Of a stretch of DNA of 64,000 bases, positions 44,621-53,506 are shown in pieces. Positions within the stretch are counted from its first letter, which is position 1. Every line of letters starts with the position of its first letter. A program made the position numbers and the translations under genes. This DNA comes from Microbacterium sp. USTB-Y (lineage in GTDB: Bacteria; Actinomycetota; Actinomycetes; Actinomycetales; Microbacteriaceae): assembly GCF_023703415.1 (NCBI RefSeq), contig NZ_JAGMTU010000005.1, forward strand, positions 310,001 to 374,000, read 5' to 3'. The notes under the pieces were generated by a model that was not told the DNA's origin, did not search any database, and worked only from the letters and a program-made list of their open reading frames with translations.

Positions 44621-45592
44621 GTGAGACTCGATGAAGACGATGTCGCCACCCTGCACCAGCAGCTCGCCTGGCTGAGCAAACGCGAGGGCTTCATCCAACG
44701 CCGTCTCGCCCGGGCCGGGATCGTCGACGAACTCCTCCGCGGCTCACTCGAGGACAACTTCGAACGCCTCCGGCACCGCTTCATCTCCGCGATCCACACC
44801 CTGCCCGCCGAGCAATCAGACCTCCTGCTCGACGTCTATGCTCTGAGCCCCGACACCCGGGACGTACCCGAACTGATGCAACGGCGGCAGATGCACGGCG
44901 ACAAGATCGGACGGAAAGTCGACACCGTTCGCACGCGAGAGACCGCAGCGCTGAAGGCGCTGCACTCGCGTCTCGTCACGGGCCGCTACGCGCAGGCCCC
45001 GCTCGTTCTTGACGTGCCCGAGATGCACGGCGGCATCATCTACGAAGAGACCAGCACCCTCATCGTCGTCGAGAACCGACACTGGCAAGCCACCTACGAG
45101 CACTACCGATTCGCGAACATGGCAGGCGAACTCGACTACGTCACCATCGGCCGCTCCTATCCCGGCATCGTGACCCCGAGCAGCAAGGGCGACTTCAAGG
45201 TCAACACCCGCCCGGTCGACGGCGCGGGCTGGAACGACCACTTCTGGCACCTCAACACAGCCCGCACCGCGACCGAGCCGATGCAAGACCGGACACGCTA
45301 CGACCTGCGCTTCCGCATCACCCCACCCGGCGACAGTGGCGAACCCGAGCCAATGACGCTCGCCAGCCGGGCGCTCCACCACCGCTCACTGCTATTCACC
45401 ATCCGTGTCGGGTTCATCGGGGACCAGCCAGCCAGCATTTGGAAGTTCGAGGGAGCAAGCCCGTTCGCCCGCCCGCACGCCGCCAACGAGTACAACCGCG
45501 TCCAGCTCGACGCCCGCGGCACCGCGACCCTCACCCTGCGTGACGTCCACGGTGGCCTCTTCAACGGCTTCGCCTGGAGCTGGGACGCCTGA
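44621..45592 (+). CDS. Unknown protein with sigma-region-4-like N-terminal segment
   Basis: This 323-residue protein is not a family I recognise. Residues about 45-120 ('FISAIHTLPAEQSDLLLDVYA' to 'KVDTVRTRETAALKAL') look like the helix-turn-helix of sigma-70 region 4. The rest (about 125-323) is β-rich with many aromatic residues and ends 'GLFNGFAWSWDA'. GGAGG lies 7 nt before the GTG. It is divergent from the leftward operon and directly upstream of the restriction operon, separated by 212 bp carrying a palindrome. It could regulate that operon or be a co-component of it. Confidence 0.7.
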   Translation: MRLDEDDVATLHQQLAWLSKREGFIQRRLARAGIVDELLRGSLEDNFERLRHRFISAIHTLPAEQSDLLLDVYALSPDTRDVPELMQRRQMHGDKIGRKVDTVRTRETAALKALHSRLVTGRYAQAPLVLDVPEMHGGIIYEETSTLIVVENRHWQATYEHYRFANMAGELDYVTIGRSYPGIVTPSSKGDFKVNTRPVDGAGWNDHFWHLNTARTATEPMQDRTRYDLRFRITPPGDSGEPEPMTLASRALHHRSLLFTIRVGFIGDQPASIWKFEGASPFARPHAANEYNRVQLDARGTATLTLRDVHGGLFNGFAWSWDA

Positions 45593-45622
45593 CCGAGGTT
45601 ATGAGACCTTCTCGAAAACGCC

Positions 45623-45639
45623 TGATTATGAGATAATCA
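45623..45639. promoter_or_regulatory. Palindromic operator candidate upstream of hsdM
   Basis: TGATTAT-GAG-ATAATCA is a perfect 7-bp inverted repeat with a 3-bp centre in the 212-bp region before hsdM. TTATGAGA also occurs at 45599. The site is AT-rich against a GC-rich background and suits a dimeric repressor controlling the restriction operon. Confidence 0.6.
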
Positions 45640-45804
45640 CAGGCAGATCGCAGCGCCCGGTCGAGGCGACACATACTCCCGGCTGCATCACACCTCAAGC
45701 CCATGCAGGGCATGGCATCCGAACAGTGTCAGTGCCTGTCGCTACGGTGAGATTAACCCGCAACCACAACTTAAGACGCGCCCCAGGCGCAGGAGACGAA
45801 CCAC

Positions 45805-47373
45805 ATGGCACCGACCACCAAAGAAGGACAGCGCGCCGAACTGCACAAGACGATCTGGCGCATCGCGAACGACCTCCGCGGCTCCGTCGACGGCTGGGAC
45901 TTCAAGTCGTACGTGCTCGGCATGCTGTTCTACCGGTTCATCTCCGAGAACCTCACCGCCTACATCAACAAGAGCGAACGCGAAGCAGGCGACCCGAGCT
46001 TCGACTACGCCCAACTCGGCGACGCCCAGGCAGAGTTCGGCCGCAAGGAGACGGTCGAGGAGAAGGGTTTCTATATCCTCCCGTCCGAGCTGTTCCAGAA
46101 CGTCCGAAGGCGTGCTGCCAACGACGCCAACCTCAACGAAACCCTCGCACGGGTCTTCAAGAACATCGAAGGCTCCGCCGTCGGCACCGACGCCGAAGAC
46201 GACCTCAAAGGCCTGTTCGATGATCTTGATGTCAACAGTTCGAAACTCGGTGGCACTGTCGCCAAGCGCAACGAGAAACTCGTGAAGCTACTCGACGCGA
46301 TCGGTGACCTGCCGCTCGGGAACTTCGAAGACAACTCGATCGACCTGTTCGGCGACGCCTACGAGTACCTCATGCAGATGTACGCCTCGAGTGCGGGCAA
46401 GTCTGGTGGCGAGTACTACACGCCGCAGGAAGTCTCCGAGCTGCTCGCCCGTATCACCGTGGTCGGCAAGACGCAGGTCAACAAGGTCTACGACCCCGCT
46501 GTTGGTTCAGGGTCGCTGCTGCTGAAGTTCGCGAAAGTCCTCGGCAAAGACAACGTGCGACAGGGCTTCTACGGCCAGGAGATCAACCTGACCACCTACA
46601 ACCTCGCCAGGATCAACATGTTCCTGCACGACGTGAACTACGAGAAGTTCAACATCGCCCACGGTGACACCCTCATCGACCCCGCCCACTGGGACGACGA
46701 ACCGTTCGAGGCGATCGTCTCCAACCCGCCGTACTCGATCAAGTGGGACGGCGACGCGAACCCGCTGCTGATCAACGACCCGCGCTTCGCACCAGCTGGT
46801 GTGCTCGCACCGAAGTCGAAGGCCGACCTCGCGTTCACGATGCACATCCTGTCGTGGCTCGCCGTGAACGGCACCGCGGCGATCGTCGAGTTCCCGGGTG
46901 TGCTGTATCGCGGCGGCGCGGAACGCAAGATCCGCAAGTACCTCATCGACAACAACTATGTGGATGCCGTCATCCAGCTGCCGCCGGACCTGTTCTTCGG
47001 CACCACGATCGCCACCTGCATCATCGTGCTCAAGAAGTCCAAGACCGACAACTCTGTCCTCTTCATCGACGCATCCGCCGAGTTCAAACGCACCGGGAAC
47101 AAGAACAAGCTCACCGAAGCCAACCAGCAGCGCATCCTCGACACCTTCACCACCCGCGAAAGCGTCGACCATGTCGCCGCGCTGGTGTCGAACGAGGACA
47201 TCGCCGCGAACGACTACAACATCGCCGTCTCTTCCTATGTTGAGCAAGAAGACACCCGCGAAGTCATCGACATCACCGAGCTGAACGCCGAGATCGCCCG
47301 CATCGTCGCCCGCCAGCAGGAACTCCGCACCTCCATCGACGAGATCGTCGCCGACCTGGAGGGCACGAAGTGA
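45805..47373 (+). CDS. hsdM: Type I restriction-modification methyltransferase HsdM
   Basis: This 522-residue N6-adenine methyltransferase subunit has the N-terminal HsdM domain (about 8-150), SAM motif DPAVGSGS (230-237) and catalytic NPPYS (307-311). It works with HsdS to methylate, and with HsdR to restrict. The sequence 'GMLFYRFISENLT' is typical of type I HsdM. Its stop overlaps the hsdS start (ATGA-type, 4 bp). Confidence 0.97.
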   Translation: MAPTTKEGQRAELHKTIWRIANDLRGSVDGWDFKSYVLGMLFYRFISENLTAYINKSEREAGDPSFDYAQLGDAQAEFGRKETVEEKGFYILPSELFQNVRRRAANDANLNETLARVFKNIEGSAVGTDAEDDLKGLFDDLDVNSSKLGGTVAKRNEKLVKLLDAIGDLPLGNFEDNSIDLFGDAYEYLMQMYASSAGKSGGEYYTPQEVSELLARITVVGKTQVNKVYDPAVGSGSLLLKFAKVLGKDNVRQGFYGQEINLTTYNLARINMFLHDVNYEKFNIAHGDTLIDPAHWDDEPFEAIVSNPPYSIKWDGDANPLLINDPRFAPAGVLAPKSKADLAFTMHILSWLAVNGTAAIVEFPGVLYRGGAERKIRKYLIDNNYVDAVIQLPPDLFFGTTIATCIIVLKKSKTDNSVLFIDASAEFKRTGNKNKLTEANQQRILDTFTTRESVDHVAALVSNEDIAANDYNIAVSSYVEQEDTREVIDITELNAEIARIVARQQELRTSIDEIVADLEGTK

Positions 47374-48542
47374 GCAGGATCTATGACCTGATCGCAGAGC
47401 TTTGCCCGAACGGGGTTGAGTTCAAATCCGTCGGCGAAGTCACGGCAAGAAGCTCCAACATCAAATGGGCCAACGCAGGTGACGACGAGTTTCAATACAT
47501 CGATCTAAGTTCCGTGGACCGCGTGACGCGCAGGATTGGTGAGACAGCATCCATCACCGCAGGTAACGCCCCAAGTCGCGCGCAACAGATTGTTCACACG
47601 GGCGATGTGATCTTCGCGACCACACGCCCCGCGCAAATGCGATGGGCAGTGATCCCTGCCGAGTATGACGGACAGATCGCCAGCACGGGCTACTGTGTGC
47701 TTCGACCAGACACCTCTGTCATTCTCACGAACTTCTTGGCCCACATTCTTGGTGCCGACACCTTCCGTCAATACATTGAGGCAAATCAGGTCGCGGGAAA
47801 CTATCCCTCAATCCCCGACAACCGGGTGAGGGCTTACCGAATCCCCGTCCCGCCTCTCGAGGTGCAGCGGGAGATCGTGCGAGTATTGGACCAGTTCACT
47901 CAGCTGGAAGCGGAGCTGGAAGCGGAGCTGGAAGCGGAGCTGGAAGCCCGACGGCGGCAGTATGAGCATTATCGCGGCACTCTAATGCTTGAAAGCGAAG
48001 ATTCGGAGAGGGTGCTTCTCGGTGACATTGCCATTATCGGTACCGGAAGCCATGACACCAAGGACGCTCAAGCGGACGGTGAATACACTTTTTACGCTCG
48101 AGGACGAGAGCCCCTCAAGCTCGACACTTTTGACTTTAACGAGGAAGCGATCATCACTGCGGGCGACGGTGTCGGCGTTGGAAAAGTATTCCACTTTGCT
48201 CGCGGGAAATATGCACTCCATCAGCGCGCATATCGCATAGTCCCCCAAGAGGGGGTCGATGCGAGGTTTATCTATCACTATCTTGTCGCTGATTTCTCGC
48301 GTTATCTTGAACGAACTTCGGTTCATGCTTCTGTGACATCGCTAAGACGACCGATGTTCCTTAACTATGCGCTCCAGTTGCCTTCGCTGGATGAGCAGCG
48401 CCGCATTGTCGCGATTCTGGATAACTTCGATGCTCTGGTGAACGACTTGAGCCTCGGCCTCCCCGCTGAGCTTGCTGCGCGACGTAAGCAGTACGAGTAC
48501 TACCGCGACAAGCTGTTCACCTTCGAGGAGGCTGCCGCATGA
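47370..48542 (+). CDS. hsdS: Type I restriction specificity subunit HsdS
   Basis: This 390-residue subunit has two target recognition domains (about 1-165 and 215-355), each followed by a conserved helix. The central helix contains a heptad-like run of ELEA units encoded by a 12-bp tandem repeat, and the C-terminal one reads 'ARRKQYEYYRDKLFTFEEAA'. The two halves dictate a bipartite target, and helix length sets the spacing. The gene is clearly less GC-rich than its neighbours, especially in TRD2. It overlaps hsdM and hsdR by 4 bp each. Confidence 0.95.
   Translation: MSRIYDLIAELCPNGVEFKSVGEVTARSSNIKWANAGDDEFQYIDLSSVDRVTRRIGETASITAGNAPSRAQQIVHTGDVIFATTRPAQMRWAVIPAEYDGQIASTGYCVLRPDTSVILTNFLAHILGADTFRQYIEANQVAGNYPSIPDNRVRAYRIPVPPLEVQREIVRVLDQFTQLEAELEAELEAELEARRRQYEHYRGTLMLESEDSERVLLGDIAIIGTGSHDTKDAQADGEYTFYARGREPLKLDTFDFNEEAIITAGDGVGVGKVFHFARGKYALHQRAYRIVPQEGVDARFIYHYLVADFSRYLERTSVHASVTSLRRPMFLNYALQLPSLDEQRRIVAILDNFDALVNDLSLGLPAELAARRKQYEYYRDKLFTFEEAAA
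47904..47948 (+). repeat. 12-bp tandem repeat in the hsdS spacer helix
   Basis: CTGGAAGCGGAG occurs three times (47904, 47916, 47928), followed by a partial copy at 47940. The unit is in frame and adds four residues (LEAE) each time, in the helix that separates the two TRDs. In EcoR124-type enzymes, changing the copy number of such a repeat changes the non-specific gap in the recognised site. Confidence 0.95.
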
Positions 48543-51500
48543 GTGACGTGACTCCTCGTAAGTATGATCCGATCGCCGTGTCGTCGGAGAGCACGGTTGT
48601 TGCCGAGTACATCCCTGACACCACCGGTGCTGGTTCGTATCAGTCGGAGGCGGAGCTTGAGCGTGAGCTGATCCGACTGCTTAAGTCGCAGGCGTACAAG
48701 TATCTGCCGATCACGTCGGAGGCGCAGCTGGTCGCGAATCTGCGCACCCAGCTTGAAGCTCTGAACTCGGTGTCGTTCTCTGACACGGAGTGGGAGCAGT
48801 TCTTTTCGGAGCGGATCGCTGGCGCGAACGATGGCATTGTTGAGAAGACGGTGCGTATCCAGGAGGATCACGTTCAGCTGTTGAAGCGTGATGACGGTTC
48901 GGTGAAGAACATCCTGCTGATCGATAAGCAGAACATTCACAACAACCGCCTGCAGGTCATCAACCAGTACGAGATCGGCCAGGGCGAAGGCGGCTCTGCT
49001 CGGTCGAACCGCTACGACGTGACTGTGCTGGTGAACGGTCTGCCGATGGTGCATATCGAGCTGAAGCGTCGCGGCGTGGATATCCGTGAGGCGTTCAACC
49101 AGATCGACCGGTACCAGCGGGACAGTTTCTGGGCAGGCTCCGGGCTCTTCGAGTATGTGCAGTTGTTCGTGATCAGCAACGGCACGCTCACCAAGTACTA
49201 CTCCAACACCACCCGTCGTCAGCATCTCAGTGAAGCGGCTGGGTCGAAGCGGGTGCGGAAGACGTCGAACAGTTTCGAGTTCACGTCGTGGTGGGCGGAT
49301 GCGCAGAACAAGCCGATCCAGGATCTGTCGGCGTTCGCGAAGACGTTCTTCGCCAAGCACGCGTTGCTGAACATCCTGACGAAGTATTGCGTGCTCACGG
49401 CTGACCGGATGCTGCTGGTGATGCGCCCGTACCAGATCGTGGCGACCGAGCGGATTCTGCAGAAAGTCGATATCTCCACCAACTACAGGACCCTCGGCAC
49501 GGTTGCCGCGGGTGGATACGTGTGGCACACCACCGGATCCGGTAAGACCCTGACATCGTTCAAGGCCGCGCAGCTCGCGTCGAAGCTCCCGAGCGTCGAC
49601 AAGGTGCTGTTCGTCGTTGACCGTAAGGACCTCGACTACCAGACGATGCGCGAGTACGACCGGTTTGAGAAGGGTGCGGCGAACTCCAACACCTCGACCG
49701 CGGTGCTCAAGAAGCAGCTCGAAGACCCAGGTGCGCGGATCATTATCACGACGATTCAGAAGCTCTCGACGTTTATCGCGGCGAACAAGGGGCATGCGAT
49801 CTACGACGGGCATGTCGTGATCATCTTCGACGAGTGTCACCGGTCGCAGTTCGGCGACATGCACACCGCGATCACGAAGGCGTTCAAGCGGTACAACCTC
49901 TTCGGTTTCACTGGCACCCCGATCTTCGCGGCAAACTCTGGCAGCGGCGGGAACCCGCAACTGAAGACCACAGAGCAGGCGTTCGGCGAGAAGTTGCACA
50001 CCTACACGATCGTCGATGCGATCACCGACAAGAACGTGCTGCCGTTCCGGATCGACTATGTCAACACCATCAAGGTTGGCAACGTCGTCGACAAGCAGGT
50101 CTCGGCGATCGACACCGAGAAGGCGCTGCTGGCACCGGAGCGAATCAGCGAGATCGTGAAGTACACGCTCGAGCACTTCGACCAGAAGACCAAGCGTGCT
50201 GAGCATTACACGCTCGGGGAGCGCCGCGTGCGTGGCTTTAACGCGCTGTTCGCAACCGCGTCCATCGACGCCGCCCGAACGTACTACAACCACTTCCAAC
50301 TACAGCAGGAAGGCCTGCCGCCAGATAAGCGACTGAAGATCGGCCTGATCTACTCCTATGGTGCGAACGACGCCGTCGAAGATGGCGCGCTCGATGAAGA
50401 GGGCTTCGACACTGGTGCGTTGAGCATGGATGCGCGGTCGTTCCTTGAGGATGCGATCCAGGACTACAACGACATGTTCGGCACGTCGTTTGACACCTCC
50501 GCCGACCGGTTCCAGAACTACTACAAGGACCTCTCGCTCAAACTCAAGACCCGCGAGATCGATCTCGTCATCGTTGTGAACATGTTCCTCACCGGCTTCG
50601 ACGCGACCACGATGAACACGCTGTTCGTCGACAAGAACTTGCGCGCGCACGGGCTGATCCAGGCGTACTCGCGCACGAACCGGATCTTGAACTCGGTGAA
50701 GACCTACGGCAACATCGTCAGCTTCCGCGACCTCGAAGACGAGACCAACGACGCCATCGCCCTGTTCGGCAACAAGGACGCTCGCGGTGTGGTGCTTCTC
50801 AAGCCGTATGGCGAGTACTACAACGACTACGCCGAGAAGGTCACCGAACTGTTCAGTACCTTCCCGCTCGGGCAGCCGATCATCGGCGAAGCCGCTCAGA
50901 AGGAGTTCATTGCGCTGTTCGGAGCGATCCTGCGCCTGCAGAACATCCTGACCTCGTTCGACGAGTTCACCGGCAACGCCATCCTTACCGACCGGCAGGG
51001 TCAGGATTACCGCAGCGTCTACCTCGACCTGTACGCGGAGTTCCGCAAGGACAAGGACGCCGACAAGGAGCAGATCAACGATGATGTGGTCTTCGAGATC
51101 GAGCTGATCAAACAGGTCGAGATCAACGTCGACTACATCCTCATGCTCGTGAGCAAGTATCGCGACGAACGCGGCGACGGCGACGACAAAGAGATCCGGG
51201 CCGAGATCTCTCGCGCCGTGGACGCCAGCCCGACCCTGCGCAACAAGAAAGACCTCATCGAAGACTTCGTCGACTCCCTCTCCGTGGATGGCGAGATCGA
51301 CCAGGAATGGCGCGCGTTCATCGCCGCCAAGCGCGAGGCTGAACTCGACACGATCATCAACGAGGAGAACCTCCGCCCCGACGAGACTCGCGTCTTCGTT
51401 GAGACCGCGTTCCGCGACGGCCAGATCCGCACCAGCGGCACCGCGATCACAAAGGTGCTGCCACCAGTGTCGCGGTTCTCTGCTGACGGCGGCCACGGCG

Positions 51501-51580
51501 AGAAGAAGCAACGGGTCATCCAGAAGCTCGGCGCTTTCTTCGAGCGGTTCTTCGGGCTGAGCGCGGGAGGAACTGACTGA
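48539..51580 (+). CDS. hsdR: Type I restriction endonuclease subunit HsdR
   Basis: This 1013-residue translocase/nuclease has an N-terminal PD-(D/E)XK nuclease with E174-L-K176 (HIELKRRG), an SF2 motor with GSGKT (333-337) and DECH (431-434), and 'LFGFTGTPIF' and 'FNALFATASIDAARTYY' in the motor. The C-terminal part is helical and contacts HsdM. It translocates DNA and cuts unmethylated invaders. The start overlaps hsdS (ATGA), and the stop overlaps the next gene (TGATG), so the downstream genes belong to the operon. Confidence 0.97.
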   Translation: MSDVTPRKYDPIAVSSESTVVAEYIPDTTGAGSYQSEAELERELIRLLKSQAYKYLPITSEAQLVANLRTQLEALNSVSFSDTEWEQFFSERIAGANDGIVEKTVRIQEDHVQLLKRDDGSVKNILLIDKQNIHNNRLQVINQYEIGQGEGGSARSNRYDVTVLVNGLPMVHIELKRRGVDIREAFNQIDRYQRDSFWAGSGLFEYVQLFVISNGTLTKYYSNTTRRQHLSEAAGSKRVRKTSNSFEFTSWWADAQNKPIQDLSAFAKTFFAKHALLNILTKYCVLTADRMLLVMRPYQIVATERILQKVDISTNYRTLGTVAAGGYVWHTTGSGKTLTSFKAAQLASKLPSVDKVLFVVDRKDLDYQTMREYDRFEKGAANSNTSTAVLKKQLEDPGARIIITTIQKLSTFIAANKGHAIYDGHVVIIFDECHRSQFGDMHTAITKAFKRYNLFGFTGTPIFAANSGSGGNPQLKTTEQAFGEKLHTYTIVDAITDKNVLPFRIDYVNTIKVGNVVDKQVSAIDTEKALLAPERISEIVKYTLEHFDQKTKRAEHYTLGERRVRGFNALFATASIDAARTYYNHFQLQQEGLPPDKRLKIGLIYSYGANDAVEDGALDEEGFDTGALSMDARSFLEDAIQDYNDMFGTSFDTSADRFQNYYKDLSLKLKTREIDLVIVVNMFLTGFDATTMNTLFVDKNLRAHGLIQAYSRTNRILNSVKTYGNIVSFRDLEDETNDAIALFGNKDARGVVLLKPYGEYYNDYAEKVTELFSTFPLGQPIIGEAAQKEFIALFGAILRLQNILTSFDEFTGNAILTDRQGQDYRSVYLDLYAEFRKDKDADKEQINDDVVFEIELIKQVEINVDYILMLVSKYRDERGDGDDKEIRAEISRAVDASPTLRNKKDLIEDFVDSLSVDGEIDQEWRAFIAAKREAELDTIINEENLRPDETRVFVETAFRDGQIRTSGTAITKVLPPVSRFSADGGHGEKKQRVIQKLGAFFERFFGLSAGGTD

Positions 51581-52353
51581 TGACCGATGCGGACACGGGC
51601 ACTACGAGCGTTCCCTTGATCAAGATCGTCTACTTCGACGAGGAGTCGGCATCAGACTTGCTGGATATCGTGGCAGGCGGCAAAGAGACTTCTTCGAAGG
51701 AACTGACCAAGGAGCGGGCAGCTGAAGTGGAGGCCGAGGCGCGCGCGCGAGCCGCCGCAAAGTTCAACTGGCTGCCCTTCTTCGGGGGATCAGCCGAGGC
51801 TGGCGCCGCTGCGAGTGTGTCGGCGGTCGGACGCAGCATCCTCAACAAGACGCTCTCGAACACCATCCTGACCGACTACCTCAGCAAGCTCGGTGAGCTG
51901 AAGGGCATCGAGCGGCTCGAGGGCCTGACGGTCACTGCTCGCAACGACTCCGCGGCCTATATGAAGATGTACACGCCGTACTTGGCGATGCTCAAGATCG
52001 ATGAACTACCCGTCAATCTTGCCGAACTGGATAGTGCGCTGACGTCGGCGAAGGGCTACTACGAGCTACTCGCGCAGAGTGCGGACGGTGGGAAGCGCAT
52101 CCTGCGCTTCAATATTCAGGCGTTCCGAAACAACTATGGTCTGGTTGATCTCGGCCGCATGCGACTTGTGTTTCACGGTATCCGCGTTGGCAGGGCTGCA
52201 GAGTCCAGCCTGACGATGCAGGCCGAGATGGCGCCCGCTGCAGAGCCTGCACCGCTGACCGGTCTGGACGTAGTCGACGGTGGCTCAACGGAGCCAAGCA
52301 CGCTTCTCGACGTGTACGACATCATTCTTGCGGGAGTCGAGTATGGCGAGTGA
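51580..52353 (+). CDS. DUF6414 family protein in the restriction operon
   Basis: This 257-residue protein matches what I know as DUF6414: the opening 'IKIVYFDEESASDLLDIVAGG', then an Ala/Glu-rich helix, then 'ASVSAVGRSILNKTLSNTIL'. A glycine/alanine-rich segment (about 68-85) may touch membrane. The C-terminal part is α/β without catalytic motifs. It is coupled to hsdR (TGATG) and overlaps the AAA+ gene by 11 bp. Function unknown; position suggests a sensor or adaptor for the ATPases that follow. Confidence 0.8.
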   Translation: MTDADTGTTSVPLIKIVYFDEESASDLLDIVAGGKETSSKELTKERAAEVEAEARARAAAKFNWLPFFGGSAEAGAAASVSAVGRSILNKTLSNTILTDYLSKLGELKGIERLEGLTVTARNDSAAYMKMYTPYLAMLKIDELPVNLAELDSALTSAKGYYELLAQSADGGKRILRFNIQAFRNNYGLVDLGRMRLVFHGIRVGRAAESSLTMQAEMAPAAEPAPLTGLDVVDGGSTEPSTLLDVYDIILAGVEYGE

Positions 52354-53506
52354 CACGAAGGTCACTGTTTACTACGGGCCTCTCTCTTGGTTCGAGGAAC
52401 AGTTAGGCGGCGGGCCTCGAAGGTACCTACTGGACGCGGTGGATGAACGCGACGAGACGAAACGGCGCATCCGGCACACTGTCGATGGCCAAGAGGCAGA
52501 GGAGGCGGAAGCGTCTGTACCGCGACCGACGCGCCTCGTAGCGGTGTCGACTGACTACGCGAGCGTCCAAGAGCACGCGATTACGAACTTCGTCAGGCTC
52601 ATTAGAGAGATCAATCCAGAACATCTGCTGCTACACAACCCACCCGCGCTGATCCAGGCGCAGCTCGACCGCGTGTTCAAGACTGATGTCAAACGCTTTG
52701 ACTATCCGGTTGTCACCCGTAAAACGCTCGTTAAGTTCAGGGACGGTTTCGCCGACCGACTTGTCGGGCAACGATCGGTGCGGGAGCGAATGCTTGCTGC
52801 CCTGTATCCGCTGACCACGACGCGGCGCACCAAACCGGTTGTTCTGATGTTCTACGGCCCATCTGGCGTTGGAAAGACGGAAACCGCTCAGTTCGTCAAT
52901 GAGCTACTCGGGGGAGAACTGTTACGCAAGCAGTTCTCCATGTTCCACAGTGACAAGTTCGCCTCCTACCTCTTCGGCGGGACGCACTCCGAGGCATCGT
53001 TCGCGCGCGATTTGCTCGATCGGTCTTCCGGTGTGATCTTGATCGACGAGTTCGACAAGGCAAATACTGTCTTCCACAGTGCTTTCTACGAAGTCTTTGA
53101 CGAAGGAGTCTTTGAGGACAAGAACTACCGCGTACAGCTCGGCCCGGCGTTGATCATATGCACTTCGAACTACGGCTCGGAGGATGAAATTCGCCACGTC
53201 CTCGGTGACGCACTCTACTCGCGATTCGACGCGCTCATCTCCTTCGAGCCACTCTCGAGCGACGAGGTCAAACAAGTTATCGATCGTCTCGTTGACAGTC
53301 GACTCGCCAAGCTCTCGCCCGATGAGTTGGCGAGGCTCGATGCGGACGATATCAAGGCGATGCTGCATACGCGTGCGAGCGGCACCGGCAACGTGCGCAA
53401 GCTCGGCAAACTGGTCGATGAAGTCATTTCCTTGGTACTCGTGCGGGCAGTCCTGGGTGAATTTCCAGGGAACAGCGAACAATCAGACACGAAGGACGCA
53501 GCATGA
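52343..53506 (+). CDS. AAA+ ATPase of Clp/HSP100 D2 type
   Basis: This 387-residue protein has an N-terminal domain of unknown fold (about 1-145) and a single ClpA/B-like AAA+ module: Walker A GPSGVGKT (172-179), Walker B ILIDEFD (232-238), 'IICTSNYGSED' (sensor 1) and the Arg-finger region 'YSRFDALISFEPLS'. It lacks the usual Clp N-domains and no ClpP loop is visible. It would remodel a partner protein in an ATP-driven ring. It overlaps the DUF6414 gene by 11 bp and the downstream AAA_13 gene by 4 bp. Confidence 0.85.
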   Translation: MASDTKVTVYYGPLSWFEEQLGGGPRRYLLDAVDERDETKRRIRHTVDGQEAEEAEASVPRPTRLVAVSTDYASVQEHAITNFVRLIREINPEHLLLHNPPALIQAQLDRVFKTDVKRFDYPVVTRKTLVKFRDGFADRLVGQRSVRERMLAALYPLTTTRRTKPVVLMFYGPSGVGKTETAQFVNELLGGELLRKQFSMFHSDKFASYLFGGTHSEASFARDLLDRSSGVILIDEFDKANTVFHSAFYEVFDEGVFEDKNYRVQLGPALIICTSNYGSEDEIRHVLGDALYSRFDALISFEPLSSDEVKQVIDRLVDSRLAKLSPDELARLDADDIKAMLHTRASGTGNVRKLGKLVDEVISLVLVRAVLGEFPGNSEQSDTKDAA

